Notes under the pieces: model-generated | What the model saw: the letters and a program-made list of their open reading frames with translations, nothing else | Told to the model about the DNA's origin: nothing | The model's database searches: none | Shown here: positions 36,520-46,995 of the stretch, piece after piece | Layout: the number at the start of each line of letters is the position of its first letter | Numbering within the stretch: the first letter of the stretch is position 1 | Position numbers and translations under genes: made by a program | From: Desmodus rotundus | Taxonomy: Eukaryota; Chordata; Mammalia; Chiroptera; Phyllostomidae | NCBI RefSeq assembly: GCF_022682495.2 | Contig: NC_071397.1 | Span: forward strand, 32,999,427 to 33,063,426 | DNA: 64,000 nt | Direction: 5' to 3'

Positions 36520-36770
36520 CGGTCATCCCCCTACCCATCTATACCTTGCTCTTTCCTCAAGCTCACACTTCTCAGGTTCTGGTTTCCTAGCAAGTGCTGT
36601 TTCCTCCCTTAGATGCACTACCCATCTCCACTTGCTCTTCACCTCAAAACCTAACTCCCTTCCCAGTATTTTCTGACCCTTCCCCACAGCTGCCCTAGCG
36701 CTTGGAGTGCACTACTCCAGCACTCATTGCGCTGCAGTCTTCATGTGCTTTACGTCTCTCTGCTGATAGG
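36520..36770 (+). repeat. Probable L2 LINE fragment
   Basis: C/T-rich plus-strand text with 'ctcttcacctcaaaacctaa' and 'tcccttcccagtattttctg' resembles the middle of the L2 3' region. Diverged, and boundaries are approximate. Confidence 0.4.
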
Positions 36771-38399
36771 CTGCGAGCCTGACCAGGCAGCAGCCACATC
36801 TCCACTGTCTCCACAATCTCCATGATTCTCTACATCTCCAGAATCTGGCACTTCAGCATAAATGCAAGCCCTGCACACAGAACACTCAAACCCTGAGCAG
36901 TGTGAAAACTTGGTTTTGGCTGCAGCTGCGTTAAATACTGTGATGCCATGTCTGCCAGATGGAAGTTGGAGCTGAGCAGGTGATGTGATGACTGAGAAGT
37001 ACAGAGGTCTTTGAAGTACCTTGCTGGTATGAGGCAAGGGGAAGGACAAGCATGGGTTTCTCCAAACCAGAGATTTGCCTTGGAAGCATAATGAAAAGTC
37101 GGGTAATGGCAAATGTAACCCCAAGGGCGAGTTTTTGTGGTAGACCCTGTTATCAAGAATTCGGAGCAACTCACTAGTTTGGTTTCTCAGTTTGTTCTAG
37201 TCTACCAGTCTGTACAAGTTTTGAACAATCACTTCTATGTGCTGTCTTTTAGAATAGTTTTCATTGCTTTATCCTTCTGATTTTGCAGTAATTTTTTTAG
37301 TTCTCTAGATTATTTTAGATTACCTTAAATAAAAATGTCACTACTATACACACATTTCTTGGACAATGCTTGAGTATTTCCTGTTCTACAAAAGATGACA
37401 CCTGTTTCAGACATAAGCAATTCTACAAAAGCATGGATTCCAATCTCTCTACAGTTTATAGTGGCATATTTCTAAGTAGGGGAAAAGAAAACTAGATGAC
37501 CTTTCAAGAATTTTTTAAGTCCCATAATTCTATTTTAAAAATAGTTTTAATGTGTAACAAGATCTTTTCTCCAATGCAGCTGAAAAGTAAGTCATCCTGA
37601 AATCACTCTAGGAGGCCAGTGAAATATGGCTGCAATAAGTATGTTCTGTCATCTTGTTCTCTACAAATATATTTAATGTTATTTACTGTCTGTTTAGAAA
37701 TCATAGGCCTAACCATTTGCTATAATTTATAACTACAAAAATGTTATTTTTAGTTGACCTCATGAATCATTCATTTACTTGGAAGAGCAAAGGTCATTAA
37801 TTCTAATTTGTATGGTTATTGTTAGGGCTGCAAATGGAATTCATTTTTTTCCCGTTAGCAATTGGGGCTTAAACCAAGTAAACTTGAAACAGTTCTAGAA
37901 GTTAAATAAAAACATTCAAATCAACATACATCTTGATTTTAGGCTGAATATCCAGCCTAAAGTCGTTTCCATCTTCAGAGATCTGCACGATATTTAAGAA
38001 CACAAGATTCACATAAATGTCATACCCAGGGTTCAGCGGGACATCTGTCCCATAATGAAGTGTGAAGTTGGTGAAACAGGTGCTAAGTGTCTAGGAATTT
38101 AGACAAAGTGAGGCCACATGGCTGAGCTATTAGGAAGATTCCATGGAAAGAACATATGATTTGACCAGGGTCTGAGATAAGATGTAAAATTTAAGAAGAA
38201 ATAGGAGAATGAGTGGTCTGTTGTAAAAAATGTATAGATGTGTGAATAACTCGGTGTGTACAAATCACTGTGAACATACCAGTCTGAACAAAAATTATAT
38301 TCAAAAATAGCATTTCCTAAAGTACTTCTACGAATGCTAGATCCCAGGAAAATAATAGATAATGAAACGCTTAAGCATGTGGTCACCAGAGACTGAACA
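36771..38399. other. Unique sequence, possible conserved block
   Basis: Two overlapping minus-strand frames (36750-37174, up to 139 codons) show no family signature. The AT-rich 37690-37900 block with ATTA-type motifs is discussed as a candidate conserved element. No gene supported. Confidence 0.38.
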
Positions 38400-38550
38400 C
38401 TTGGTTCTGAATTCTAACCCTCCACCTCTTGATCGTGTAACCTTAAACAAGTTACTTGACTTCCATTGTAAACTAAGGATACCAATGGTACTTTGGTATT
38501 AAATAAGCTAACTATTTTATTAGTACCTACACATATAATGTACACATTAG
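38400..38550 (+). repeat. MIR SINE fragment
   Basis: Plus-strand MIR: 'tggttctgaattctaaccct', 'gtaaccttaaacaagttact', 'tgacttccattgtaaactaa' and 'attaaataagctaacta' in canonical order. Diverged. Confidence 0.6.
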
Positions 38551-38572
38551 TACCTAAGCATATAATGTATAT
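38519..38572. repeat. 27-bp tandem duplication
   Basis: The unit 'attagtacctacacatata' plus eight bases occurs twice, head to tail, with a few differences. It overlaps the end of the MIR. Confidence 0.75.
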
Positions 38573-38929
38573 TAATTCTCACTAGCTATTACATTTTTTA
38601 AAGAACATTGTGTGATCAAATAGTCCTACAAAGAAGTATTAAAGAAAAGCTCACAAATTTATTTATGAAAGATTTCCCAGAGACCTTAATATAATAACAT
38701 AATATCTGTGAATCTCAAAACATTCAGGATTTCACAAATTTATTGGGTTATGGAACCTTTTTGGTATGGAGCACAATTGATCTTCTCTGCAAGATTTTGG
38801 AAAACACTCTCAAATGTAATATAATGTAAATGTACTTAAATGCACAGCTACTACACACCCTTAGAGTTTGCAGTGATGTTGCCGACAAATGAAATAATTT
38901 TTATTATTATTAACAATAATAACTAATAT

Positions 38930-39100
38930 ACGCTGAATACCACACTTTTAACTCTGCTAGCAGCAATTCTATGAGGTAGACACCGTTATTATCACCTCTT
39001 CTCCCGTACAAGGAAACTGAGCCTTGAAGAAGCAGCATTTTAGGGCTCCCAGACCTAGTTAGTGGCAGAGCTCCATTCGTGTGTCAGTTCACAGAATGAC
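38930..39100 (-). repeat. MIR SINE
   Basis: Minus-strand MIR: 'atatacgctgaataccacac', 'caattctatgaggtagacac', 'aaggaaactgagccttgaag' and 'agttagtggcagagctccat' in the reverse order expected. Confidence 0.8.
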
Positions 39101-39214
39101 CTGTGATGACACTGTACTTCCCAGAACAGCTCTGTCTTCTTTGGTTTCTTACGGTCTCACCCTCAACTACCAGCTGGCTTATCAATGACTTTCTTCTTTT
39201 TTTTCTTTAAAAAA

Positions 39215-39455
39215 AGATTTAAAATTTTATTTCTTTATTGAATTTTTTGAGTATCATTGGTTAATAAAATGATATAGGTTTCAAGTGTACAATTTCTGTA
39301 ATACATCATCTGTATACTATAGTGTGTTCACTCCCCAAAGTCGATTCCGTCCATCACCATTTACCTCCCTTCACCCTCTTCCACCTCCCCCGCCCCTTTC
39401 CCTCTGGTAATCACCATACTGTCGTCTGTGTCTATGAGGTTTTTTCTCTTATTTT
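39215..39455 (-). repeat. L1 3' UTR fragment
   Basis: Minus-strand tail: poly(T), 'tatcattggttaataaaatg', 'tacatcatctgtatactata', 'ctctggtaatcaccatactg' and 'tgtctatgaggtttttt'. Same subfamily as 22440-22985, but truncated after about 240 bp. Confidence 0.82.
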
Positions 39456-40540
39456 TCTGAAAAATACAAAAAGTAGTTTGGTAAACTATAATTTTATCCA
39501 CCTCTTTACAGGAAGAAGGCATTTTAAAAAGTCATATTCCAAAGCATGCGCTGTAGTTTCCTGGGGAGCTTGCAGTTGGCTTCAGTTCATCCTTCACACA
39601 CCCTGTGAGCCCTTAGTTACTCAGCTTGTCTTGGTGCTTTAAGAAGTATGCACACTGCAGAGCCAAGCATATTATGTTCCTTTCTTTCTCATTAACTTTG
39701 TTCCATTAATAATGTTCTGCTCCACACCATGGAGAATTTCTTTTCTGGGAAACTGAAGTACGGGTGGACAGAAGTGTCAAAGACACTTCTCAAAGTGGGC
39801 TCACTGCTGTCCAGGGCCCGGTCCCAGGCTTTTTCCTGCTGTCTGTGGTAGAATTCATCCAGAACTTGAGATGGGCATTTATAAACTTTTATAGTAACTT
39901 TACAAAGTAATTTTATCTTTGTTAAGTCTAATATAAAAGTTGGGGGCTTATAATTTGCATGTTGTAGGTTTTTGTTAGGAGTTTTTGGTGAATTTCACAA
40001 AGACGTCAGTCTACAGAAATGGAAAGGCTAGTTTTCTACCACAAACAGTTTCAGGAGAACCAACCTGGGAAGTAGGAAACAACTTTAGAAAGTAAATTCT
40101 TGCCCACTCCAGACATTTTATCACAATATAATAAAGCCCTAAAATGCCTAATGAGTTCCTACACAAAATTACATATGCAAAAAAATTAGCCACTTTAACT
40201 CTGGAATGCAAAACTGAAAATGGGATGTGAAAAGAAATTAAATTCCTATGTTGTCCCATTTCTCTTTTTTACATAGTTTACCTATGCAGTTTATATGAAA
40301 GCCATGGATACTATATATATAGGGAGTGATATTACAAACCAACATATTACAAAAACTTCATTATGGAGTTTAAATTTCTTGCCTTTCATTTTGGTGTTAT
40401 AAAAGGAACCATGACTTTCCACAGATGCCCTTGGATGCCACTGTTCAAAATGGGATTATGAGTTGATTAAATGACATAACTGCACCAGTGTACCATTTAT
40501 TGAATCTTTCTTATCTCCTACTAATACAAAAGGAAAGAAT
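39456..40540. other. Unique sequence
   Basis: No element or coding signal recognised. Confidence 0.45.
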
Positions 40541-40543
40541 AAG

Positions 40544-41011
40544 GTGAGAGTGCGAATGCTGAATGCTGAAGGTGTGTGTGACCCAAAGGATGCGGCCCGG
40601 AGAGAAAAGAGACGACTTGCCACGTTACACATAGGTAACATCCAACAACAGGCAAAAAGGGAAACATTCGCGGAGCCGGCAGACAAAAGTCGTGTGGAGA
40701 AAAGAAAGCCAGAGGTAGTCATCGCAGATACCACATTATCCTTTCCAAAGTATTCCAAGAACTCCCTTCAGAATTACCTACTAAAGCTAATTGTTCATTA
40801 CTCTATTTTAAATGAGAATTCAGTGTCAGTCATGAATGAAAAGATTAAGGACCAAAAGGTCTTTCCTGTATTGTTACAGAAAGAAATTCAGGAAACTGAA
40901 AGAATTTCCAGAAACTCATTAGTTGCATTTCAATATTTTAAAAAAGAAAGCTGTTGTTGTTGTTCTTGTTTAGTTTTAAAATTTGCTCAACTTTTATTGG
41001 CCTGTGCGTGA
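40544..41011 (+). other. Unassigned open frame of about 155 codons
   Basis: The frame opens with GTG; the first ATG is at 40556. The first 75 residues are Lys/Arg/Glu/Ala-rich (for example DAARREKRRLATLH and SRVEKRKPEVV). The C-terminus becomes hydrophobic and ends in a Cys run from a TGT/TTG-rich stretch. I recognise no domain or family. About nine CpG dinucleotides fall within 40600-40740, more than in neighbouring DNA. The bases just before the frame, 'aataaggtgaga', resemble a 5' splice donor, which would argue against this being a first exon. It could be an exon, a decayed processed gene copy, part of an unrecognised repeat, or chance. Coding status is not established. Confidence 0.2.
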
Positions 41012-41639
41012 CTTGGTGACTTCACTGGCACAGAAAGGATTTGTGTGTAGGTATCTGCATGTGTAATATACATCTTTACAAACAAATTCTGTGTATCATC
41101 TGTGTTTCTGCTTTCCACGATTTGCTTATATGATGATATTATTTTTTCTAGTCTCAGTCCACATTCTTAAAAAAAAATCATTTCTATTTTCCTCACAGTC
41201 TAAAACAAAGGCCACAATAATATGTAATAAAAGACTCATCTAAATAATTAATATTATGAAGGAATTATAGCAACATTGTATTCATAGGCCAAATGCATAT
41301 CAAAAGTTTAACCCACATTATAGGTTTCCTTCATATAGTAGTTGTGCATTATATTACTCATCTTAGGAGATAGTTTTACTTTGAGCTGTCCTGTTCTCTG
41401 ACAGCTGTGTTTATACAGAGATGTGCTTGCCAAATTATTTGTTGCCTTTTGCTGTTTAAAGTGGATTTCTTCTTCCATCTCATGTTCTAAACTGATCTTA
41501 TTCATTCCTTAACTTCTACTTATAACCTCTATTTTCCTCACATTTCTGCCTTTTTTCCATTCTGGTAAGATTTTAAAGGTTTTTAAAACAAACAAACAAA
41601 AACCACAGTTTGCCTCTGTTACAGTATTCTTTCTTTTAG
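41012..41639. other. Unique AT-rich sequence
   Basis: No recognised repeat or frame; there is a short (CAAA)n run near 41587. Confidence 0.45.
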
Positions 41640-42150
41640 CCCAATCGTGTTTACTAAGTGCAGGGAAACTGAGACCTTTAAAACCCTCTTTACGCTACAT
41701 GATTGCAACAGCTTCCCAGCTCTTCTTCATTCAGTCTACCTACAGCCTTCTGCCAAAATTCTTTTTTAAGCACTTCTTTCTATTATGTCACTTTTCTGTA
41801 GGGAAATGTTACCTATCTGACTATTTCCTCCCATTTCAGGTCTAAGTTTCTCTCCCTTATCATAACACCTAGTACAACCCTCTCCCATCCAAACAGCCCA
41901 GTGTTTTTCCTCCCCATTGTCCAGCATGTGTTTCCCATGGTAGACAAGCATGTCCTGCTGCTCAGCACACTTGGCAGCAGCCTCCCTGCCTCTGGGAGCT
42001 TGTTTGTGCTGTTCCCCTCCTCTGAAATGTTCTTCAACTTCCTTATAGTGCAGAAGCTGTCTCCCCCTTGAGAATCTCTCTTACTGTCTTAACACTTATT
42101 TTTTTTCTTGTTTGCATATTCTTTTAATACCAGTCATTCGTCAGGGATAT
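41640..42150 (+). repeat. Probable L2 LINE fragment
   Basis: Plus-strand L2-like text: 'atgattgcaacagcttccca', 'cctgcctctgggagcttgtt', 'gaaatgttcttcaacttcc' and 'ttgagaatctctcttactgt'. The phrases follow the L2 order, but divergence is high. Confidence 0.5.
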
Positions 42151-42179
42151 TCATCATGTCTCCTTAATTAAACTGTAAC

Positions 42180-42740
42180 CTATCAATTTAGAAAAAGAAA
42201 GTTTACATAGCACTGGTGAGGATGCTGGTAAGTGGACAATCTATTTTTGCCAGTGAAAATGTAAATTTTTACAATATTAAATGAAAGTAATTTGGTGATA
42301 ACTATTAAAATTTAAAAACATCTCCTTTGACACAGCATTCTTACTTCTTGGACTCACCTCAAAAAAATAAAGTTCGAAAATAGAAAGATGTATGTACAAG
42401 AATGTCCATTGCTGTTTTTTGCTGTGACAAAAGTTCACAAACTTCCTCCATGTCTATCAGTAAGAGGTTGATTAAATAAATTGTAGTCCATTCATGTTGT
42501 ACTCTGTACAAGTATCAAAACTGATTGACCTTAAAGAATACTCACAGTATATTGCTAACTAAGAAAAGCAAGTTGCAGGGTAATATATAGAGACAGAATG
42601 CTTGCATTTTTATAAAAACATAAAGAGTAGAAAGACATTTCACTGGATTAACACTGATACTTAGGGAGGTAGAAAACTGAAAGAAAAGAGGGGAACAAAG
42701 ACTAAAGTGAAATGGAAAAATGCATGTCATGGTCATTCAC
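42180..42740 (+). repeat. Old L1 3'-end fragment
   Basis: 'agcactggtgaggatgctgg', then 'acttcttggactcacctca', 'gtacaagaatgtccattgct' and 'ggttgattaaataaattgta' are the plus-strand L1 ORF2 terminus and UTR landmarks. 'catttttataaaaacataaa' is near the end. Strongly diverged. Confidence 0.7.
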
Positions 42741-44079
42741 TCTGCTCACTGATACTTAATTCTCCACAACTTTCGTGTGCATGAAACATAAATTTCCTGG
42801 CATTTTTGTGGTTGGGTGGGTCCATGTAACTAGTTCTGACTGACAAGTTGGGAGCTGAAGTAATGTGTGGCACTTCTGGGCCAGAGCGCTTAATGGCCAA
42901 TTAGAAAACCAGGATTCCCTTTCCACTGCCACAATGATTGTGAAGGTGCAGTTGACACAAAGCCTCGATCTCGGGGTTCTTGAGTGACTACAGAATACAG
43001 AAATCAGAGATTTCGCTGAGTCATGTTAGACGAGGCATATGCATGTCCAACTGCTGAAGTAATTTCCTTACAATTTTGAAAGTACTCCTCCATTGTTTCC
43101 AACTCCCAGCTTCTTTGAGCGATCGATGCCGTTCTTAGGCATGGATCAAAAATATGGCATTTTATGAAGTTGGATGTTTTCAGAATATTCTATTTCCTAA
43201 TAAATTTTGGTGTGAGTCCTTTTTTTTCTGGACATTTACTAAGGCATTTAGCCTGGAAACATGTTTTTATATCTATTTGAAATTTCTTTCAGTTTTCTAG
43301 TCCTCTATCTCTTAAGTGAATATTGTGCCCCAAGAAACTTCTAGAACTTAGATTGAGCCTCAAGTTTTTCATATCCTTTTGCATTGTCTTGTCTTCTTCA
43401 TCCTTCTATGTCATTCTGCTTTCTTAGACATTCTTCAACATCTCCTTCTATTTAATTTTAGTTTTCAGTATTATGATTCTAAAACCCATGAGTTTTTCCT
43501 GCTTCTCAATATTGTTCTTAACAGCATCTTATCCTGATACTATACATGCAGTGAATTTTACTCTCCCTGAGGCTTTTTAGCAATAGTTTCTTTTTAAATT
43601 TTCTCTATTCCCTTAATTGTATTCATTCTTTTTTCTGTTTCTATATTATAGTCTCTATTCAATGAAGGAGGCACCAATATTTCTTGGTGACCCTTGTATA
43701 TAAAAGTTCATGTTTAAAGAGTAAGGTTAAACAGAGGGATCAGACATTCTCCATGCAGGGGGAGGTGAAGAGGAGAGAATGTGAAGGGTAGAGGGCAGAA
43801 GAGAGCTGTTAACTAGAAGACTTCACTAGAGGGTAACTAGGCAACAAGATGCATTTTTTACTAAGATCCCTCCCAATATCACAATGCCGAGGTCCTTTCA
43901 GTTTTCCCAGAGAAGATGCTCCCACCTCCTGCCTGGGAACTGTGTTCCTGACAACAGCATTCTGAGATGTGGACAGTTAGGGGCAGGGGGACTCACCATC
44001 TGGTGTAAGACTTTACTTGCTTACCTTTTTCACCCAGCAGTTCATCTCCACTCCCCTGTCTTCCTAAATCAACAACTGG
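42741..44079. other. Unique or unassigned sequence
   Basis: 42800-43060 has phrases such as 'tccatgtaactagttctgac' that recall an ancient LTR-class repeat, but I cannot assign it. The rest is AT-rich with no gene. Confidence 0.35.
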
Positions 44080-44500
44080 TGTAATGAGTAAACCAAAATT
44101 AATTTTATATTATAATAAAGAATAAACAACATTTATTTGAGCAAAAGGAGCCATAGCCTGGGGAATCAGATATAGGTAGCAACCTAAATTGTTCTCCAGA
44201 GAGAACAAAGAAACTCGGGGTTTATAAAGGTAAAAACTATGAAATGTAATTTTTTCATGCAAATGAAGTATTGCAGGTTAGGTTAACAGGGACTGATTAG
44301 TTTCAATATGCAAATAAGGGAGGCAAAAACTAGAAGGAGAAGGTAAAAGTCCCCATGTATCCAGGCAGCAGTTATTCTTACAGCATGTTTATGGCTCAGT
44401 CTTGAGTTCAACTACAGGTTCAGCAACTTAACAGCAGATCTGAGAACTGAGACAAGATGTGCACAGGTCCCACTTCCCTAGTACCCTCCTGGATCTCATT
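44080..44500. repeat. Possible old LTR-like repeat
   Basis: The block with 'gaataaacaacatttatttg', 'caaaaggagccatagcctgg' and repeated 'tatgcaaataa'/'catgcaaatga' octamer-like motifs has the look of an endogenous-retrovirus LTR read in reverse (polyadenylation and AT-rich end first). I see no TG/CA termini with a duplication and no viral genes nearby. Class is a guess. Confidence 0.25.
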
Positions 44501-45019
44501 TAAGTGATTCTGTTAACAATGCTTATTCCATTTTAATTTTTCTCTTAATAAATATCTCCAAAGGAATAAATCTCCAGGTTTGTGCACTAGTAGAGGAAGA
44601 GTACTCACTAATACTCCAAGAAGAAACAAAGACCCAGGAGTCTGGTTCCTACACAAATTTTCAATTAACCCCCCAGTTCTGAGTCCCCTGACTCTGCAGC
44701 CTATGTCTTCTGCGACTCTGTAGATTCTACAGGGAAAACTCAGCTTGCTTTCATGGAGTATCCTTCCTGTAGACATTTTCAGCTGCATCTTTCATTTAAA
44801 TCAGTTACACATCCTCTATGTGATTTCTACATTCTGAAAAAAGACTTGTTGACTTCTCTCACACGCTGTTATTTCCTCCATCTCTCCATCCCTTTGGGTT
44901 TCTACCTATTTCCTCATCATTATGTCAGTAGTGTTCTGAGAGGAAGCAGATACAAACACTTGTGTTGCTCCTGCTATTTTTATGCAGAAGAAAAGTATAC
45001 AATTTTAAACAAAATAATT
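44501..45019. other. Unique sequence
   Basis: No recognised feature. The 156-codon plus-strand frame beginning at 44753 owes its second half to the VES SINE and is not considered a gene. Confidence 0.45.
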
Positions 45020-45032
45020 AAAAAGAAAATTG

Positions 45033-45253
45033 AGCCCTGGCTAGTGTGGCTCAGTGGATTGAGTGCCGACCTGCAAACCAAGGGGTCGCCATTTCGATTC
45101 CCAGTCAGGCCACATGCCTGGGTTGCAGGCCAGGTTCTCAGCAGGGGGCGTGTGAGAGGCAACCACACATTGATGTTTCCCCTCCCTCTCTTTCTCCTTC
45201 CCTTCCCCTCTCTCGAAAAATAAATAAATAAAATCTTTTAAAAGAAAGAAGAA
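45033..45253 (+). mobile_element. VES SINE with good pol III boxes
   Basis: It starts 'agccctggctagtgtggctc'. The A box TGGCTCAGTGG lies at 45047-45057 and the B box ATTTCGATTCC at 45091-45101. Then come 'acatgcctgggttgcaggcc', a CT-rich stretch and an AAATAAATAAATAAA tail. A 13-bp target duplication, aaaaagaaaattg, flanks it at 45020-45032 and 45254-45266. It matches the other copies but keeps the promoter boxes best, so it is likely among the younger ones. Confidence 0.96.
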
Positions 45254-45266
45254 AAAAAGAAAATTG

Positions 45267-46505
45267 CAAGTTCTTTGAGGACAGGCCTCACAGCCCAGCT
45301 GACCAGCTCACCACAGCACCTACTGCAACAAGGAGAGGATAGGAGTTACTCAGGAAGAATTCCATTTACATTGAGAGGAGCTTATATGTTAATTCACTGC
45401 ATGGACTGATACTTCAAAAGCAAGAACAAAGGATTTCTCACTTACTGTGATAGGGCCTCTTTCTGGAGGCATTTACAGTAAACTTGACCAGATCTTTCTC
45501 CCACTCATTCTTCTATTTGTTTTCATTTAGGATAAAAAAAGAACATTTTGTTTAGTCTTTTTCATCTGCAGACATGTGTAGGGGTGGGAAATGGGAAAGG
45601 GGTTCAGTTACCATTACTCACATGGGCTGAAGTGGCCTGGGAACCCGTGTACGTGTCCCGCCAAACCACAGCCTATGACCCACAGAACACAGTGCTGAGT
45701 TTTGCCACACACCCAATCCCAGAGAATTATGGTATGTGAAAGATGTTCAAGCGAAAGTGTTCTAAAGCACAGCGGTGGAAGACGAAGGCACATTTGCAAC
45801 AATCTGTTGTTTGCCCCTCTCACTGTGCCACCTTGACACTGAGGGACTCAACAGATGGAGGAACGCGGTTTCAAGTTTGCTGAGTTAACTGTACTTGTCT
45901 CTACTCACAGCCCTCAGAATTAGATATCAGCGAGGCCCGAACCCTTCCCATAAGTAAACAGACCCAGTTACTGCTGGAAGAGCACATCTGGGTGGTGACT
46001 GTCTAAGAGGAAAATCCCTCCTCTACAGGCAGGTTTCAGCACACAGCCCTCCACATGTGATTCTCCTCTTGGAGAGATTTTCTCTGGAGGTTCAGCTTAT
46101 TACAAGCTGCAGAATCTATATTATATAATTCCTCATTTGAGTGTCAGTAAACAAAGATCTTTTCAAGAAAATTTATAACAAAAGTTAATCAAAGGAGCAT
46201 TCTTGGACTTAAAATTAAAATTCCAAAAAGAGCCACAAATTCAGCTGTTTCTGCCTCAGCACCAATCCCACCCCATTCTCTGACAAAAACATCTCCATTA
46301 AGCAGTAGCAAGCAAAGAGAAAGAAAAGGAGAGTAGAGGAAATGTTAGATAATTTTCTATGCTTGCAGGTGACTAATTTCTTTTATCTTGACCATAAATT
46401 TAAAGGGTATAGAGAATGAGTAAATCACCTATTAAATATTTTAAGTAGGTTTTACAAAGATCATATTCGGAGGGGAGAAGGGTTTTTTTCATACTGTTTT
46501 TAAAA
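45267..46505. other. Unique sequence
   Basis: No element recognised with confidence. Opposing short frames at 45548-45823 have no motif. Confidence 0.42.
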
Positions 46506-46509
46506 ACCC

Positions 46510-46715
46510 AGTATATTAGGAGAAGAAGTGTCTAGCATCTGTTGCTATCCACTTTGTGCCAGGCACTTGGCTGTTCTTTTATGTAGATTCTCTCATTTAA
46601 TCTTCACAACAGCCCACAAAATAGGGATTACCGTGCTTATTTGACAGATGACACAAGTAAGACTTGGGTGACTCAGTTAACTCAGGATCTAGCCAGGACT
46701 TGAACCTGAATCTTT
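46510..46715 (-). repeat. MIR SINE
   Basis: Minus-strand MIR: 'tgtgccaggcacttggctgt', 'tctcatttaatcttcacaac', 'acagatgacacaagtaagac' and 'agccaggacttgaacctgaa'. Almost complete; it faces the next MIR. Confidence 0.88.
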
Positions 46716-46744
46716 CTGAGTTTGAATTATGTGGGAGACAGCAT

Positions 46745-46995
46745 GACAGAGTGGTAAAAACCACAGCCTAGAGCAAGATCAGCTGTGTTTGAATCCTGAC
46801 TACACCCTTGCTGAAGGACCTTAGGTAAGGTGTTTCAATTCTCTGTGCTTTAGTTTTCTCATCAATAAAATGGAGGTGATCAAATTAATAATCCTACAGG
46901 TAAATTGTAGAAATCAAAGAAGACCTACAAAGTTCTTAAGAACAGTGCTTTGCAAATAGTAAGCATTCACTGTATGTTAGATATTATTATCATGA
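46745..46995 (+). repeat. MIR SINE, nearly full length
   Basis: Plus-strand MIR from the tRNA-like head ('acagagtggtaaaaaccaca', 'gtttgaatcctgactacacc') through the core ('ttctctgtgctttagttttc', 'aaaatggaggtgat') to the tail ('acagtgctttgcaaatagta', 'cattcactgtatgttag'). Confidence 0.88.

Noticed and set aside
36750..37174. Two overlapping minus-strand frames up to 139 codons
   Set aside because: No domain, staggered frames over the same bases, and no splice or start context that favours either.
44080..44500. Endogenous retrovirus provirus
   Set aside because: Only LTR-like text was suspected. No gag, pol or env remnants, primer-binding site or paired LTR were seen, so no provirus is claimed.
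44753..45223. 156-codon plus-strand frame
   Set aside because: Its second half is translation of the VES SINE at 45033-45253, so it cannot be an ancestral gene.
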